In this document: in pieces, positions 12,901-22,700 of the stretch
How positions within the stretch are numbered: position 1 is the first letter of the stretch
Layout: each line of letters starts with the position of its first letter
NCBI GenBank assembly: GCA_025618425.1
Contig: CM046845.1
Location: 9,505,439-9,569,438 of the forward strand
DNA length: 64,000 nucleotides
Direction: 5' to 3'
Source of the DNA: Heliocidaris tuberculata
Taxonomy: Eukaryota > Echinodermata > Echinoidea > Camarodonta > Echinometridae
Position numbers and translations under genes: made by a program
Notes under the pieces: model-generated
What the model was told of the DNA's origin: nothing
Seen by the model: the letters and a program-made list of their open reading frames with translations, nothing else
The model's database searches: none

Positions 12901-14391
12901 CCTTAGATTCCTCTACCTTTAGCCATCCTCTTCATCCTCTTCACGTTGTTCATCATGGTGATGACGTTCTACACGACTCCTTTGTACTCCTTCTTGGGTG
13001 TGATCGCTACCCTGGCCGGAGTACCCGTCTACTACTGCTGCGTATGGTGGACTAACAAGCCCCAGTGGATCACCGACGCCACCCGTAAGTTTAATCCTCT
13101 TTCTTAAAAAAAAATAAAAAATTGTACCATCACCACTTCCAAGGTGCAGATATTTTCACGCAACTCTGGAAAATCAAACGCAACTTTATTTTCAGCCAAT
13201 CAGAAGTGCGCATTAAGGACTTGCGTTTGATTTTTCGGAGTTGCGATTAATCGCAAGTTTTGTGCAACGGGCCCCATAATTGTCGGGTAAAAATGAGTAG
13301 AACGCTATTATTGAGATCAGTGTAATATTCGAAGGTGCGGGACACTTAAAAAAAAAGGGAAGAGTTTTAAAAGATAATTTCAAGTTGGTTGTAACTAGTG
13401 ATTCAGAAATGGAATAGAGTAGCGCATAAAAATTGATATCAGTATTATGTTTTTGTTTTTATAAAATAATCTAATACCCACTTATCTTATCTAGAATCAG
13501 TGTTGACATGCAAACGAAAGGTAAATAGGACACGTTATCATTCTTTAAAATACCCCTCCAACTACCCCGTCCAAGGACAGAATATAAAATAAATTATTTT
13601 GCATATGTTTAGTTGGAACCAGTTTGTTTAATGTACTCCCTGGTAATGTTCAGACGTGTACACCCCTTTATAAGTTTTAAAAACTACATGCAAAGCTTTA
13701 AAAAATTGACTCAGTGGAATTATAACGTTACTATTCAAATATGTACATTTTATAATACCATTCTAAATTCACTTTTCCATTAATTCCATTTTACCATGTT
13801 ACCAAGTTTACCATGTTACACAAGTGTTATGTACTTTGCATTTTCATGTAGAATGATTTGTTATACTGCATGCAGCGCGCAGTTTTGCATAACCGAACAG
13901 GCCAACCCTGCAGTATATAAAGAAGACAAATACGCACTCGCATAGTGATAAAAACGTTCTTTCAAATAACATGAATAACGTTCGTAGTCATTGTGTCTGA
14001 CCAGAATTCGTTTGGATCTACCGAGATAATCTTTTTAGTTTCTTACCAAAAAAACAACAACAACAAACAAACAAACGAACAAAACAAAACCAATGTGATT
14101 ATTTACTCTAACCACATCAGAAAATCTGGTCATTTTGAAACAGGTCTTCCAGTCTACCATCCTCAGTGCTCACTCTTGACTAATCCTCTTTCGTATAATC
14201 CAAATAAATCAAATGATTAATGGATCAGATTGAATTTTGTTAATTTCAGATATTTCATATTTAGTTGCTATCCTTACAATGATCTCCTTTTTTTTTTTTT
14301 TTTTTTTTTTTGCCTTCTGTTTGCAGTAAAAGTCAACCTGTTCTTCCAAAAGTTTTTCTTCGCCATTCGGCAAGAGGAGAAGACGTACTGA
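5182..14391 (+). CDS. SLC7-family (LAT-type) amino-acid transporter, ten 3' exons, N-terminus outside window
   Basis: Exons: 5182-5509, 6477-6602, 8319-8418, 9264-9308, 9737-9860, 10228-10331, 10912-11008, 11458-11607, 12907-13084, 14327-14391. All introns are GT-AG and the joined length (1317 nt) is a whole number of codons: 438 residues plus TGA. LAT-type light chains are about 480-510 residues, so roughly 40-70 N-terminal residues (TM1 and its GSGIF-type motif) are missing to the left. Family signatures, numbered in this fragment: YVEL (31-34), TKSGGE (39-44), FAYSGW (180-185, the unwound TM6 substrate site), TEE (192-194), AREG (282-285) and WWTNKP near the C-terminus. Cys91 lies between TM3 and TM4, where light chains form the disulphide to an SLC3 heavy chain (4F2hc/rBAT). 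It most likely exchanges amino acids at the plasma membrane. Substrate class (LAT, xCT, b0,+AT or asc) cannot be fixed by eye. Confidence 0.93.
5510..6476. other. SLC7 intron; one poly-G run
   Basis: Contains a G-run at about 5951-5963 and no recognisable gene. Sequence from about 6000 to 6200 repeats variants of gatattcgggc in both orientations, suggesting a degraded inverted-repeat element. Confidence 0.5.
6477..6602 (+). CDS. SLC7 transporter exon (TM4-TM5)
   Basis: Acceptor tttcccag, donor gtaggt; enters and leaves in phase 1. Encodes FVNCISVKW and FFTAAKILGLVIL, the conserved TM4/TM5 pattern of LAT-type transporters (compare VNCYSVRW and FTAAKLLAL in vertebrate members). Confidence 0.95.
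6695..7253. mobile_element. Non-autonomous element with 18-bp inverted ends (GGTGTCGATCCG core)
   Basis: Left end 6695-6712 and right end 7236-7253 are reverse complements at 17 of 18 positions. A G-run follows the left end and a C-run precedes the right end. The interior holds G-runs at about 6725 and 6770, an (AT)n tract at about 7111-7137, and a T18-G12 junction. No transposase. It lies in the SLC7 intron between 6602 and 8319. Confidence 0.7.
7254..8318. other. SLC7 intron remainder; CpG-rich stretch and GA/poly-G tract
   Basis: Positions 7380-7760 are unusually rich in CpG with recurring words such as catcg and agcgt, but show no open frame or RNA gene. A (GA)n tract at about 8004-8050 ends in a 16-base G-run. 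Confidence 0.5.
8319..8418 (+). CDS. SLC7 transporter exon (TM6 substrate segment)
   Basis: Acceptor ttttgcag, donor gtaaga; phase 1 to phase 2. Encodes GNVSNLQNAF, the loop before TM6, and LAIYSGIFAYSG, the discontinuous TM6 helix that contacts substrate in this family. Confidence 0.93.
8700..8875 (+). repeat. Truncated retroelement 3' end with (GAAACT)n tail
   Basis: Unique sequence ends in aaacaataaa followed by four to five ACTGAA units (8850-8874). Such a short-unit tail is typical of LINE/SINE 3' ends. Family not identified. Confidence 0.45.
9264..9308 (+). CDS. SLC7 transporter 45-nt micro-exon (TEE loop)
   Basis: Acceptor tcatttag, donor gtaagt, only 45 nt. It completes the Trp of the GW motif and encodes DYISSMTEEVKQPEK, the conserved TEE segment after TM6. 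Phase agrees with both neighbours, which supports so short an exon. Confidence 0.9.
9324..9540. repeat. Degenerate (TCA)n trinucleotide tract
   Basis: About 215 bp of imperfect CAT/CAC/CGT triplets directly downstream of the micro-exon donor. Asp-, Met- or Ser-rich open frames on either strand are products of the repeat, not genes. Confidence 0.9.
9737..9860 (+). CDS. SLC7 transporter exon (TM7)
   Basis: Acceptor ttccctag, donor gtaagt; leaves in phase 0. Encodes TIPRSVVISM, TM7 with NIGYFSLL, and SSEAVGA, aligning with the family pattern NLPLAIII, NLAYFTTL, SSEAVAV. Confidence 0.93.
9900..10003. repeat. (GA)n tract ending in poly-G
   Basis: Purine-only stretch of GA and GAA units that ends in a 14-base G-run, immediately downstream of the donor at 9860. 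The same GA-then-G arrangement occurs at about 8004-8065 and 18560-18661. Confidence 0.85.
10228..10331 (+). CDS. SLC7 transporter exon (TM8)
   Basis: Acceptor tccaacag, donor gtacgg. Encodes DFGDRALGDWSWLIWLFVAL, then SAAGNLNGATFGRTR. Most relatives have Ser-Ser/Ala-Gly-Arg where this protein has Gly-Arg-Thr-Arg, a local departure near the TM8 substrate wall. Confidence 0.92.
10912..11008 (+). CDS. SLC7 transporter exon (AREG motif)
   Basis: The acceptor is ...acttgag before 10912, chosen over the nearer cgtag because only this start keeps frame and restores the family pattern R-x-FFV-x-x-REG. Donor gtaatt. Encodes IFFVAAREGLLPEF and SMIHINHLTPIPAIAIS. Confidence 0.88.
11458..11607 (+). CDS. 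SLC7 transporter exon (TM9-TM10)
   Basis: Acceptor cattcag, donor gtaagg; phase 0 at both ends, 50 codons. Encodes LPFSMLFILVGD, the FIDWFFSALTIAII helix, and the conserved WKHKDMRRPFK loop (compare RHRKPELERPIK). Confidence 0.93.
11685..11860 (+). mobile_element. tRNA-derived SINE
   Basis: Positions 11685-11757 fold like a tRNA. GTGCCGTG at the start pairs perfectly with CACGGCAC at the end, with an A-box-like TGGTCCAGTGG and a B-box GTTCGATCC. The tail TTGAGCAAGGCATTTTATCTACATTGCTC follows the head, as in tRNA-headed SINEs. A possible anticodon loop reads TGGAGAT, but the stem has a mismatch, so this is a SINE rather than a working tRNA gene. Confidence 0.7.
11955..12115. mobile_element. 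GGGCCC-TTGCATAAAA family MITE, copy 1
   Basis: 161-bp foldback element. Left end CAGGGCCCCGTTGCATAAAA and right end TTTTATGCAATGGGGCCCTG are inverted; TTACCATTNATGGTAA hairpins lie inside. It is flanked by AT on both sides. Related copies are at 21178-21314 and 24632-24791. Confidence 0.75.
12907..13084 (+). CDS. SLC7 transporter exon (TM11-TM12)
   Basis: Acceptor cccttag, donor gtaagt. Encodes the last two transmembrane helices, GVPVYY and WWTNKPQW, the typical end of the membrane domain. Confidence 0.93.
13155..13276. mobile_element. GGGCCC family MITE, partial copy
   Basis: Arms CGCAACTC..AAAATCAAACGCAA and TTGCGTTTGATTTTT..GAGTTGCG are inverted around an AGCCAATCAGAA centre. Only the right end keeps the TTGTGCAACGGGCCCC terminus. 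It shares its inner arm with the copy at 21178-21314. Confidence 0.6.
14327..14391 (+). CDS. SLC7 transporter last coding exon
   Basis: Acceptor tgtttgcag after a long T-tract. Encodes a 20-residue cytoplasmic tail ending QEEKTY and a TGA stop at 14389-14391. No poly(A) signal can be assigned with confidence; AATAAA-like sites occur near 15058 and 17882. Confidence 0.88.
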
Positions 14392-14560
14392 GAAGACATC
14401 ATTCTACACCGTATCAGCTTGAGGGCTTATAGCCATTTTAACTGTACTGCCACTAGCCTATTCTGTAATATTTTTAGAAATGATATTCAAATGGTAAGCG
14501 TTCTTCTATGTTCTGGAACAGCGCTTTGATATGCACATGCTCCGACTACAGACTTAATTT

Positions 14561-14648
14561 AAGATATAGGGCTAACGTTAGGATTGAACTTAAGATATAG
14601 GGCTAACGTTAGGATTGAACTTAAGATATAGGGCTAACGTTAGGATTG
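14561..14648. repeat. 31-bp tandem repeat, about 2.8 copies
   Basis: Unit starts AAGATATAGGGCTAACGTTA and recurs at 14561, 14592 and 14623 with almost no divergence. It contains an AACGTT palindrome. It lies 170 bp after the SLC7 stop, probably within the 3' UTR. Confidence 0.9.
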
Positions 14649-15109
14649 GAGATGAGACTGGGTTTTAGATTAATCTTTTTAAGGTTAATTGTATAGGCTT
14701 AGACAGAATTGTGCGGAATGGAGCGGTGATCACTCGATGCTCCATAAATCAGGGGAGTAAGTGAACGCTTTCAAAAATATGCACAAATATAGCGTACTTC
14801 GTTTTCGTTCCGTATAGAAATGATGGAAAACTTTTAAGGCTATCATATAGTTTGTTTCCGTGAAAATCTTATGCATGCTTTACGGATGAAAGTTCTTCAC
14901 GGCATCCTAAAATGCGGTCGGAGGTTTGTCTGGCCTATGGCATTAGCTTGTCCAGGCAAAACTTCACTAAAAAAAAATCAAATTATATAGAGCAGCTGAC
15001 GAGTCGTCTCTTCACTGTAGAAGAGGGATTACCATAATCAGATCATTTATAATAATAATAAAGAAATATATATATATATATATTTATTTTACGTACATAT
15101 CCATCCAGG

Positions 15110-15330
15110 GGATGATCGAGGCGCCTACAAAGTACTATTATCACCCTGGCTTTAGCCCCAGCTGCCCTTAGGTGCTGAAAGCATTTATGGAATAAGTTTC
15201 TGTAGAGGTACCATTTTACTACACCTGGGTAGAGATTGGCAAATGTAGATTAACGTCTTCCCAAAGTGCCGCCGCGGGACTCGAACCGCGCACCATTGTT
15301 GTGATCCACAGTGAAATGACAAGCACAATT
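15110..15330 (-). mobile_element. tRNA-derived SINE, reverse orientation
   Basis: On the minus strand a B-box GGTTCGAGTCCC (complement near 15273-15284) is followed by GGCACTTTGGGAAGACGTTA and ATCTACATTTGCC. This tail resembles that of the SINE at 11685. The A-box half is weak. Confidence 0.55.
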
Positions 15331-15825
15331 CCGTCTATACAAATATAGAAAATGGAGCTAAGTATACAGAGTCTTTGACTTCGTAGTTAGAATGGAAATA
15401 TAATATTAGGTTTCCATTTATCATAACGAAAGACAAAAGTCTGTTTATGATGGTATTATCGTGCTGTATATAGAGGGAATGATATTTAGTTTTAGTATCG
15501 TTATTGTTATTATTGATGCTGAAATGAGGTGGAAATATTGTAAAAGTTCCTCAGCATGCTGCACATTTGTATTTTCACAGGCTTCATGTGAAAAGAAACG
15601 GAAAGTTATATTTGCACAATATATTTCATGGAATTGATGGGCCATTCTTCGTAAAGTGAAACCAATCTAATTTTGCCTCATTACCGGAAAATCAGATTAC
15701 ATTTTATTGATTTTTTTTAAATATCACCAATTTTTTTACATGCAACAGGTTTCATTTTCTTTGACAAGAAAAATAATTTCCCAAGCATTTTTTTTTAATG
15801 AAAAACAATTAAAAACGCCCTTTTT

Positions 15826-16035
15826 TGAGTGGTCACACACGTGACCGACCCAATTTTCACCTCTAAAAGAAAGGAATGTTAACGAATTTATGGAAAATTG
15901 CTTTCAAACTGTTCAGAACAATCCCACCACACAGCAATGAAAAGTGGAAACTTGCACTCCAAGGGAAATAAAAAAAAGTAGGTTTGAATACCAACAAGTA
16001 AGACCCTTTTTCGTGCGAGGTCGCACACGTGACCT
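15826..16035. promoter_or_regulatory. Pair of palindromic GGTCAC-GTGACC sites
   Basis: GGTCACACACGTGACC near 15832 and GAGGTCGCACACGTGACCTC near 16018 are inverted repeats with a CACGTG E-box inside. A third half-site, GGTCACACACAC, is near 16185. The spacing of GGTCA half-sites would suit a dimeric DNA-binding protein. Function is unproven. Confidence 0.25.
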
Positions 16036-16317
16036 CTGAAAGAAAATGATGTACTCTAATTTAAAATAATTACACTCCATCTGTTGGGGGTAAGATTGTT
16101 ATTCGAATATCCAAAATAAAAGACTTCTACTACTAGACAAATACTGAAAAATTAGGTTTAAATGAACGATTTTTCAGGATTTTGGTCACACACACACTTG
16201 AGTGAGAATGGCCCAGATAAGAAAAGATATACTTCATTTGTACATACTTGTATTATCAGTACTTTAACAATGACAAGATGTTAAACATCATGTAGTTAGA
16301 GATATATAATTAGATAT

Positions 16318-16670
16318 GGGCAATCCCACGGTTACTCACATTACATTTTGAGAGGTTTTGAATTACATCTTAAGCCCATGTTCTCTTATTACATGTGTTA
16401 GGTAAATGAGTTTTAGTTACAACCATTTGTTTAAATTTAAACTTTTAAGTTAGTGAAAAGAAAAAGTAAAGTGAGTAACCGAACATTTGCAGGGTTGGCA
16501 GAAAGTATGTTTCTTCTTCTGAAGTTTTGATACTCTATTTAGGTACTCTAATTGTGTGCATTGTTGTAACGAGCACTCATTTACCTAACACTTGTAATAG
16601 GAGCTAACAGGAGCCTAAGATGTAACATAAAACCTCTCAAAATGTAATGTGAATAACCGTGGAATTGCCC
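16318..16670. mobile_element. 353-bp foldback MITE
   Basis: Ends GGGCAATCCCACGGTTA and TAACCGTGGAATTGCCC are inverted. Pairing continues inward with small loops, for example ACATTACATTTTGAGAGGTTTT against AAACCTCTCAAAATGTAATGTG and TTAGGTAAATGAG against CTCATTTACCTAA. No coding capacity. Confidence 0.75.
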
Positions 16671-17465
16671 ATAATTATGATAGACAGAAAGACATAAATG
16701 AACTTAATAAACATCATCTCTGCGTCAATGCCGAATTGCGATAAATGTAGTCAGTTTACAACATAATATTTTGACAATACATGAATTTGGATGATGAAGG
16801 TTTCCATGGTGAGTGAATATTCACAACTGTAGGTTTTCGGTAACACCATGAATGTGGTCTAGCCTGTGTGGAAAGGCTCTTGATACATGTATATAGCGTC
16901 AAAAGTACCCATTTAAGAGGAAGTTAGGAAAGGTAAACGGAAAGTGAAGGAAAGGAAAGCGATGATGGAATGAAATTAAGTACTTGCAAGAGACTTTTTT
17001 TTTTTTTGCTTTTATTTTCGGTGTTTATACAACAAAAAATGAGATGACATGGAAAGATGATGATGACGACTGGGAAAGTTTTGGTTAGGTCACAGAAGTT
17101 TGGAGAGTATAGTTTTGAAAGGAACTGTTTGTATTCCTCTGCATATAGAAGTTCATTAAGAGATAGCTTCGAACTACTGTATTCTTTAAAAAAAAAAAGG
17201 AGTACAATTTTCTGTCTAGACGCGTTTCAAACAGTATGCTCTTTTCATCGTCAGGAGATTGATTCGACACGGCCATTTCTTCGGGGCTACCACAATGTTT
17301 ACTGAAAGCCTTCAATATTGTGAATACATGGTTTTACTTTGCAATTGATTTAAGCAGTGGTATGTGTATCATATAAACAGTTATACAAGCACACCTTTCT
17401 TTTTCTATAACAAAAAATCAGATGAGAACTTGATATTTCGTGAGTATAAACTCCACTTTTTACGG

Positions 17466-17745
17466 GGTCCTTTCGCTATAAGAACCGCTATTCATAGAAA
17501 ACCGCTATTCAAACACGCGTTATGAATAGCGGTCCTTATGAGTAGTTATGAATAGTGGTCCTTATGAATGGATGTTCTTATGAATAGCGAGGTAATTCAG
17601 TGTAATTTGTCTATGTTTTGCTCGATATTCTGAAGGACCGCTATTCGTACAAAACCGCTAATCATTTAGTCACGCGTTATGGATAGCGGTCCTTATGAAT
17701 AAGTGGTCCTTATGAATAGCGGTCCTTATGACTAGCGAGGTTACC
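17466..17745. repeat. ATGAATAGCGGTCCTT minisatellite
   Basis: Many copies of tatgaatagcggtccttatg and its reverse complement, arranged as two similar blocks (about 17466-17600 and 17630-17745). Each opens with reverse-strand copies and closes with forward-strand copies. Confidence 0.7.
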
Positions 17746-18000
17746 CCCCCCTTTTTTTACACTTCTCTATATATATTTCCTTGTATGACAGGGTGACGGT
17801 TAATGTTCTTATTTGTAGATTAATTTTGTTTTAATGTGCTAAATATGATGGTAAATGTATTTTCTATTATCGTTTCTATCTGAATAAAAATATTTCGAAT
17901 TTCTATAGCATTATCAACATGTTTTTTTATATGATTTACTGAGCATAATATTATTATCCTGCATTAAGGAGTAGGGATAATACTATAGAGGGTTCTCATG

Positions 18001-18114
18001 GCAGCCATGCTGGAGGACATAACAATAAAAACCTGTGCATCATAATTATGAAAAGCCATTGTTTTCATGGTCTAGTGCACAGGTTTTTATTATTACGTCC
18101 TCCAGCATGGCTGC
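18001..18114. mobile_element. 114-bp hairpin MITE
   Basis: GCAGCCATGCTGGAGGAC at the left end is the exact reverse complement of the right end. The inner arms (ATAAAAACCTGTGCA against TGCACAGGTTTTTAT) also pair, leaving a loop of about 35 bp. Confidence 0.8.
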
Positions 18115-18136
18115 TTCTGGGAATCCTCTCTCCGAG

Positions 18137-18183
18137 TGTGTGTGTGTGCGTGCGTGGGTGCGTGTGTGCGTGTGTGTGGGTGC

Positions 18184-18223
<40 letters not shown>

Positions 18224-18472
18224 GACAGAGAGTGATGAGATAGGATTAATGCTTTTAGGGGAGGGGGAAGGGGAGAGATGAAAGAGAGAGAGAGAAAGAG
18301 AGAGAGAGAGTGAGACAGAGAGTGATGAGATAAGATTAATGCTTTTACTTGTTTTAGGGGAGGGGGAAGGGGAGAGATGAAAGAGAGAGAGGAGAGAGAG
18401 AGAGAGAGAGTGAGACAGAGAGTGATGAGATAAGATTAATGCTTTTAGGGGAGGGGGAAGGGGAGAGATGAA

Positions 18473-18503
<31 letters not shown>

Positions 18504-18563
18504 TGAGAGAGAGTGATGAGATAAGATTAATGCTTTTAGGGGAGGGGGAAGGGGAGAGATGAA

Positions 18564-18594
<31 letters not shown>

Positions 18595-18616
18595 GGAGAG
18601 GGAGAGAGAGGGAGAG

Positions 18617-18661
<45 letters not shown>
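18137..18661. repeat. TG/GA microsatellite and GA-rich minisatellite ending in poly-G
   Basis: A (TG)n tract (about 18137-18200) passes into (GA)n, then about four copies of an 85-100-bp unit containing AGTGATGAGATAAGATTAAT and GGGGAGGGGGAAGGGGAGAG, starting at about 18231, 18321, 18421 and 18512. The block ends in a G-run. Nearly pure purine on the + strand. Confidence 0.9.
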
Positions 18662-18839
18662 TGAGGAGAATGTGTGCCCTGCCCCCAACTCTTGGTCACC
18701 CTTTAGCTGGCATGAATTTCATTGTGATTAGAGATGCGAAAGAGCTGAAAGAAGAGGGCAAGAGATATGACGTCACGACACCAAAGTTACTTCTGACCAA
18801 TTTGCAAAGAGCATACTGGCTAACTTTCACTTAAATTAG

Positions 18840-19035
18840 GGGGGGGGGGGGTCAATTTTCTGCTCTGTCATCAGATTTTTATGGCGGGTCTTGATTTATA
18901 CCCATAATTTCTCCGACAAGCAAGGAAGCAAGGAAGCAAGAAAAAAGAAAGAAAAAGAAAGAAAGAAAGATATAATACACACACACACAACAACAAAATA
19001 AATAAATAAATAAAAAATAAGGGGGGGGGGGGAGA
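18840..19035. repeat. Poly-G runs with A-rich simple repeats
   Basis: G-runs at about 18840-18851 and 19021-19032 flank GAAA, AC and AAAT simple repeats. No gene signal. Confidence 0.8.
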
Positions 19036-19534
19036 AAAAAAAAGGAGGCTGGCATTCTCAGAGACCCAAGCCTCCCCTCTGGATCGGCTTAAAAAAAATA
19101 AAAAAATGAGGAGGCACTTCCTTTACGTATGTGTATATCTTGGTTTTTTTTAATTATTGTTCTAACAATTCCTTCAAAGTCAGAACAACAACAGACTTAA
19201 GTCAAAAAATGGAAAGACGGCCATAATTTGTGTACATGCATACGGATGCATACATGTATCTTCCCGTGGATAGTTCTTGTCGATATTTAGTTTTGCCATA
19301 GTTTGAGATGTTTTGCTTTGAAATACTTTTATGTAACTCTAATTAATACCGGTATGTTCTGTTTTGTTGATGCCAATCTTTGGGCCAGTGTTAATTAGTT
19401 CAAACTACAGTTCCCACTTTTAGCGAATACGAATACAACAAATAAAATACAAAAGAGATGTTTCGGTTTACATTGACAAAATGTATATACATGTGCTATG
19501 TCGTGACTCGTTGCTAAAATATGGAGCAGATGCG

Positions 19535-19562
19535 GGGGTGGGGGTGGGGGGGGGGGGGGGGA
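19535..19562 (+). promoter_or_regulatory. G-rich tract upstream of the ATP9-like start codon
   Basis: GGGGGTGGGGGTGGGGG and a longer G-run lie about 65-95 bp upstream of the ATG at 19628. The spacing could allow a G-quadruplex near the 5' UTR or promoter. Transcription start is unknown, and G-runs are common across this window, so a regulatory role is only a possibility. Confidence 0.25.
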
Positions 19563-19627
19563 GGACAGATAGCCAGTCATCAATCTATATCCCATCATGC
19601 ATCACTCTAGTAAACCGGAAGGTGACT

Positions 19628-19710
19628 ATGGCGGATCATCATTCTACACGAATTATCAATCCGAGGAGGAAACACCAACAGAGTTACGCCAGATATCACG
19701 AGCTAGAAAG
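19628..19710 (+). CDS. ATP9: ATP9-like exon 1 (start codon)
   Basis: ATG at 19628 in a good context (A at -3, G at +4). Encodes [19 protein letters not shown] and ends in phase 2 at donor gtaatt. The MAD start and RYxLE segment match the tail of vertebrate ATP9B, supporting this start and joining to the exon 7.2 kb downstream. Confidence 0.88.
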
Positions 19711-22700
19711 GTAATTACTTGCTTTATTTGCGCAAATTGTCAATTATGAACATTACAGATTGTCATATGATAATATTAAAGTAATATTATTTTTTTTAGA
19801 AGAAGAATTTATGAAAAACAAGGTGCGTAGCGCGCAGTCTGCTACTTTTTGTAGCCGCAGGATTGTAGGGGTGTGCCTCGATGTGCGACCGTGGGAGGGT
19901 TCCGGGGAAAATGAATCCCTCGTTCCCGTTCATTGCTGTGTCTGGCTCAGGACAAGGCTCTGTCTAGGAGTCTCCGTTCTAGTCTTGGTCTAGTTCCGCT
20001 TATATAGTTGTATTGCTTAGAGTCAACCTTTAAAGTGATGAAGGGATTAAAAAAATGATATGACTCTTTTTTAAAGGGAATAAAGCCATTCATTGACATT
20101 GTTTTTTAGATCTAAATCTAGGCTAACTAACTTAAAGGGCAATATATTAACCTCGCTTAAGTGTGAGTGAATCCAACCTTGATAATAAGATGATTTGTGT
20201 GAAAGCAGAAAAATCAGAAAAACAGGAGGGTGAAAGTTTGAAAGAAATCGGACAAGGACTAAGAAAGTTATGGATGTTTGAAAAATGAGATCACTACATC
20301 TATGCGAATCTCAGATTGGCAATTTGGTGAGTCAATTGTGACATTTTTGTGGACAACTCTCCCATTTGTCGTACACAAAAATATCATTAATTTGCGGTTT
20401 TCTTCGAGGCGCTTTTACCCTCGGGGCAGTACTCAAAATATATTGGAGATAGCATATTGTTATAGGTCCTCATGAAAGAAAAAGATCCTATAAGTAATTC
20501 ATTTTGAAAAAAGTGACATTTTAGTCATTTTGTGTGTTGGAGCGAATGGGGGAGTTGTCCACAGCTACATCACATTGACATTACCTATTCGGCCGATTTG
20601 ATATTCCCATATGCATAGTGATTACAACTTTCAAAAATTCATAACTTTCTTATTGCTTATCCGATTTCGTTCAAACTTTCACCAATGTGCTTCTCTGATT
20701 TTTCCTCTTTCTTTCCAATCAACTTGCTATTAGGGTTGGATTTCCCTTTAACAGTTGGATCAAAGTCAAACACAGTTAACACCTACTAGCACTGTCTATG
20801 GTGGTGGATCCAGTGTCCAAACACTTTTCAGAAAATAAAATATCAAACGAATATCTGTCAAACTTACATAATGAATGCTCAAAGTCCTACAGAAAAAGAA
20901 GTTGATGGAATTTTAAAAAGACAACGTAGATTTAATACGATATTCCCTTCCAATGAAATGAACCCCTTCCCAACGACGCGGCGTTTTGGTCCCTTGAAAA
21001 AGGTACTGTATTTCCGAATGTGTGAAACCTATGGGAAAAAGACACAACCTTTGTTTCAATAGTGTGGTTTTCATACGCGTAATCCCACGTTCGGTAATAC
21101 AATCTGTTCGGAAATACAATCCTTGACTATGCTACTAGTATACCCAGATGTGTGTCTGGACAGGTTGATTATCAAGACAGGGCCCTCTTGCATAAACACT
21201 ACTCAAAAAGTTAAATGCAAATCCCAAATACGCGATCCTGATTGGTTGAAAATCGAGTTGCGTTTGATTTTTTGAGTTGCGTTTAATCGCAACTTTTTAT
21301 GCAAGAGGACCCTGGTCACTGAAAGTATCGAACCGTAAATTGAACAACTTTTCATGCAAATTTCTTTAACATTTTTCTCAAGATAGGTTTAATAATTGTA
21401 TGAATGGCAAATATTCATTGATTTGAGTGCCACTTGATGCATATTTTTCATAAAATCAGACGGCAAAATTCACAGGTTGATTTTTGTTAAATGTCCGGAC
21501 ACACAACCCCCCCATCATAACAGTTATTATAAAACGGGTTCAAGAATGTAGCCATCCTGATTGGTCAAATAACACCACGTGACTGTGCAAAAAAAAAGTA
21601 CTAACGCACGGCGAGGGGACTAACGCACGGCTAATCCGGATCAAACACTAAGATTGTAAGAAAACACTAAAATTATAGACCCGTTTTATAAAACTATTAA
21701 TACATGGTTGTGAGTTCGTGCGTTAGTGCGATCCAGCAACACGCAGGTTTTTATCGTGGTGTCTAACACACGAGGCTACGCCTCGTGTGTTAGTACACCA
21801 CGATAAAAACCTTTGTGTTGCCAGATCGCACTAACGCACTCCCAACCATGTATTAATAGTATACTAACACTAACCATGCTAACACTCACTCACAGGACCA
21901 TCACTATTTGGGGCTGTGTCAATTTTGGCCTGTCACGACCTCTAAGTTGAAGAGGTAAAAGCCCCAATATAATCGGCAAAATTTTGAGAAAATACTTCCT
22001 TCTACATTTTAGAATGATAGTATATCTAATTTCATGCCAGATCCTTCGATAGGATCTTTATCATCTTGATCAAGTGAAATTTTCAGGCTGTTTTTGGTCG
22101 GTGATCTTGCTCCTCTCCTGCACACATATGGGCAAGATATCACACACTTGCCTATGGGAGGCAATTGCTCACAGTATGAAGGTACCGAGTGCGAGGTTAT
22201 CTCCAATAACCTCGCATAAGTGTGAGTGGCTAACACTACACGTGTAGAGTAAATGTAACAGTTTAGATCTAACATTTTAACAATCAACAAGTTAGATCTA
22301 TCATCTAACAGTTGGATCACTCACTCATGCATAGTCCTAGCAGCATACTTTGTGTGTATACTCTAGTCTTGGACAGTCATACACCTCAACACTTTCAAAC
22401 ACCACTGCACAAAAGTCACCAACATTCACTCAAAATCGGCATTTAATTTACAAATACCGACACGTATCCATGAAATACAATAAAATGAATAAATTCAACT
22501 CACTGATGTTGGAAAAAATAATTCCAAAAATGAAATCCGTAATTTACTGTCACTGTCAGTTCTGGCGAAACGGGGTGTCGAAGTCATTTTGTATGATAGG
22601 GGGGGGGGGGGGGGGGTTGTGTGTCCGGACACTTCACAAGAAATAACCTGTCAATTTTGTCTTCGGATTTTATGAAAAATATGCATCAAGTAACATTAAA

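Larger units (their letters stand above)
14392..19627. other. Intergenic region between SLC7 and ATP9-like genes
   Basis: Holds the SLC7 3' UTR of unknown length, a 31-bp tandem repeat, a reverse SINE, three foldback elements, GA minisatellites and the upstream region of the ATP9-like gene. No convincing protein gene. Stretches 15400-15800 and 16671-17460 show nothing recognisable apart from A/T-rich sequence. Confidence 0.7.

Noticed and set aside
20278..20475. Small protein starting MKNEITTSM, also seen at 43919 and 59229
   Set aside because: It recurs because it lies inside copies of the same palindromic MITE.
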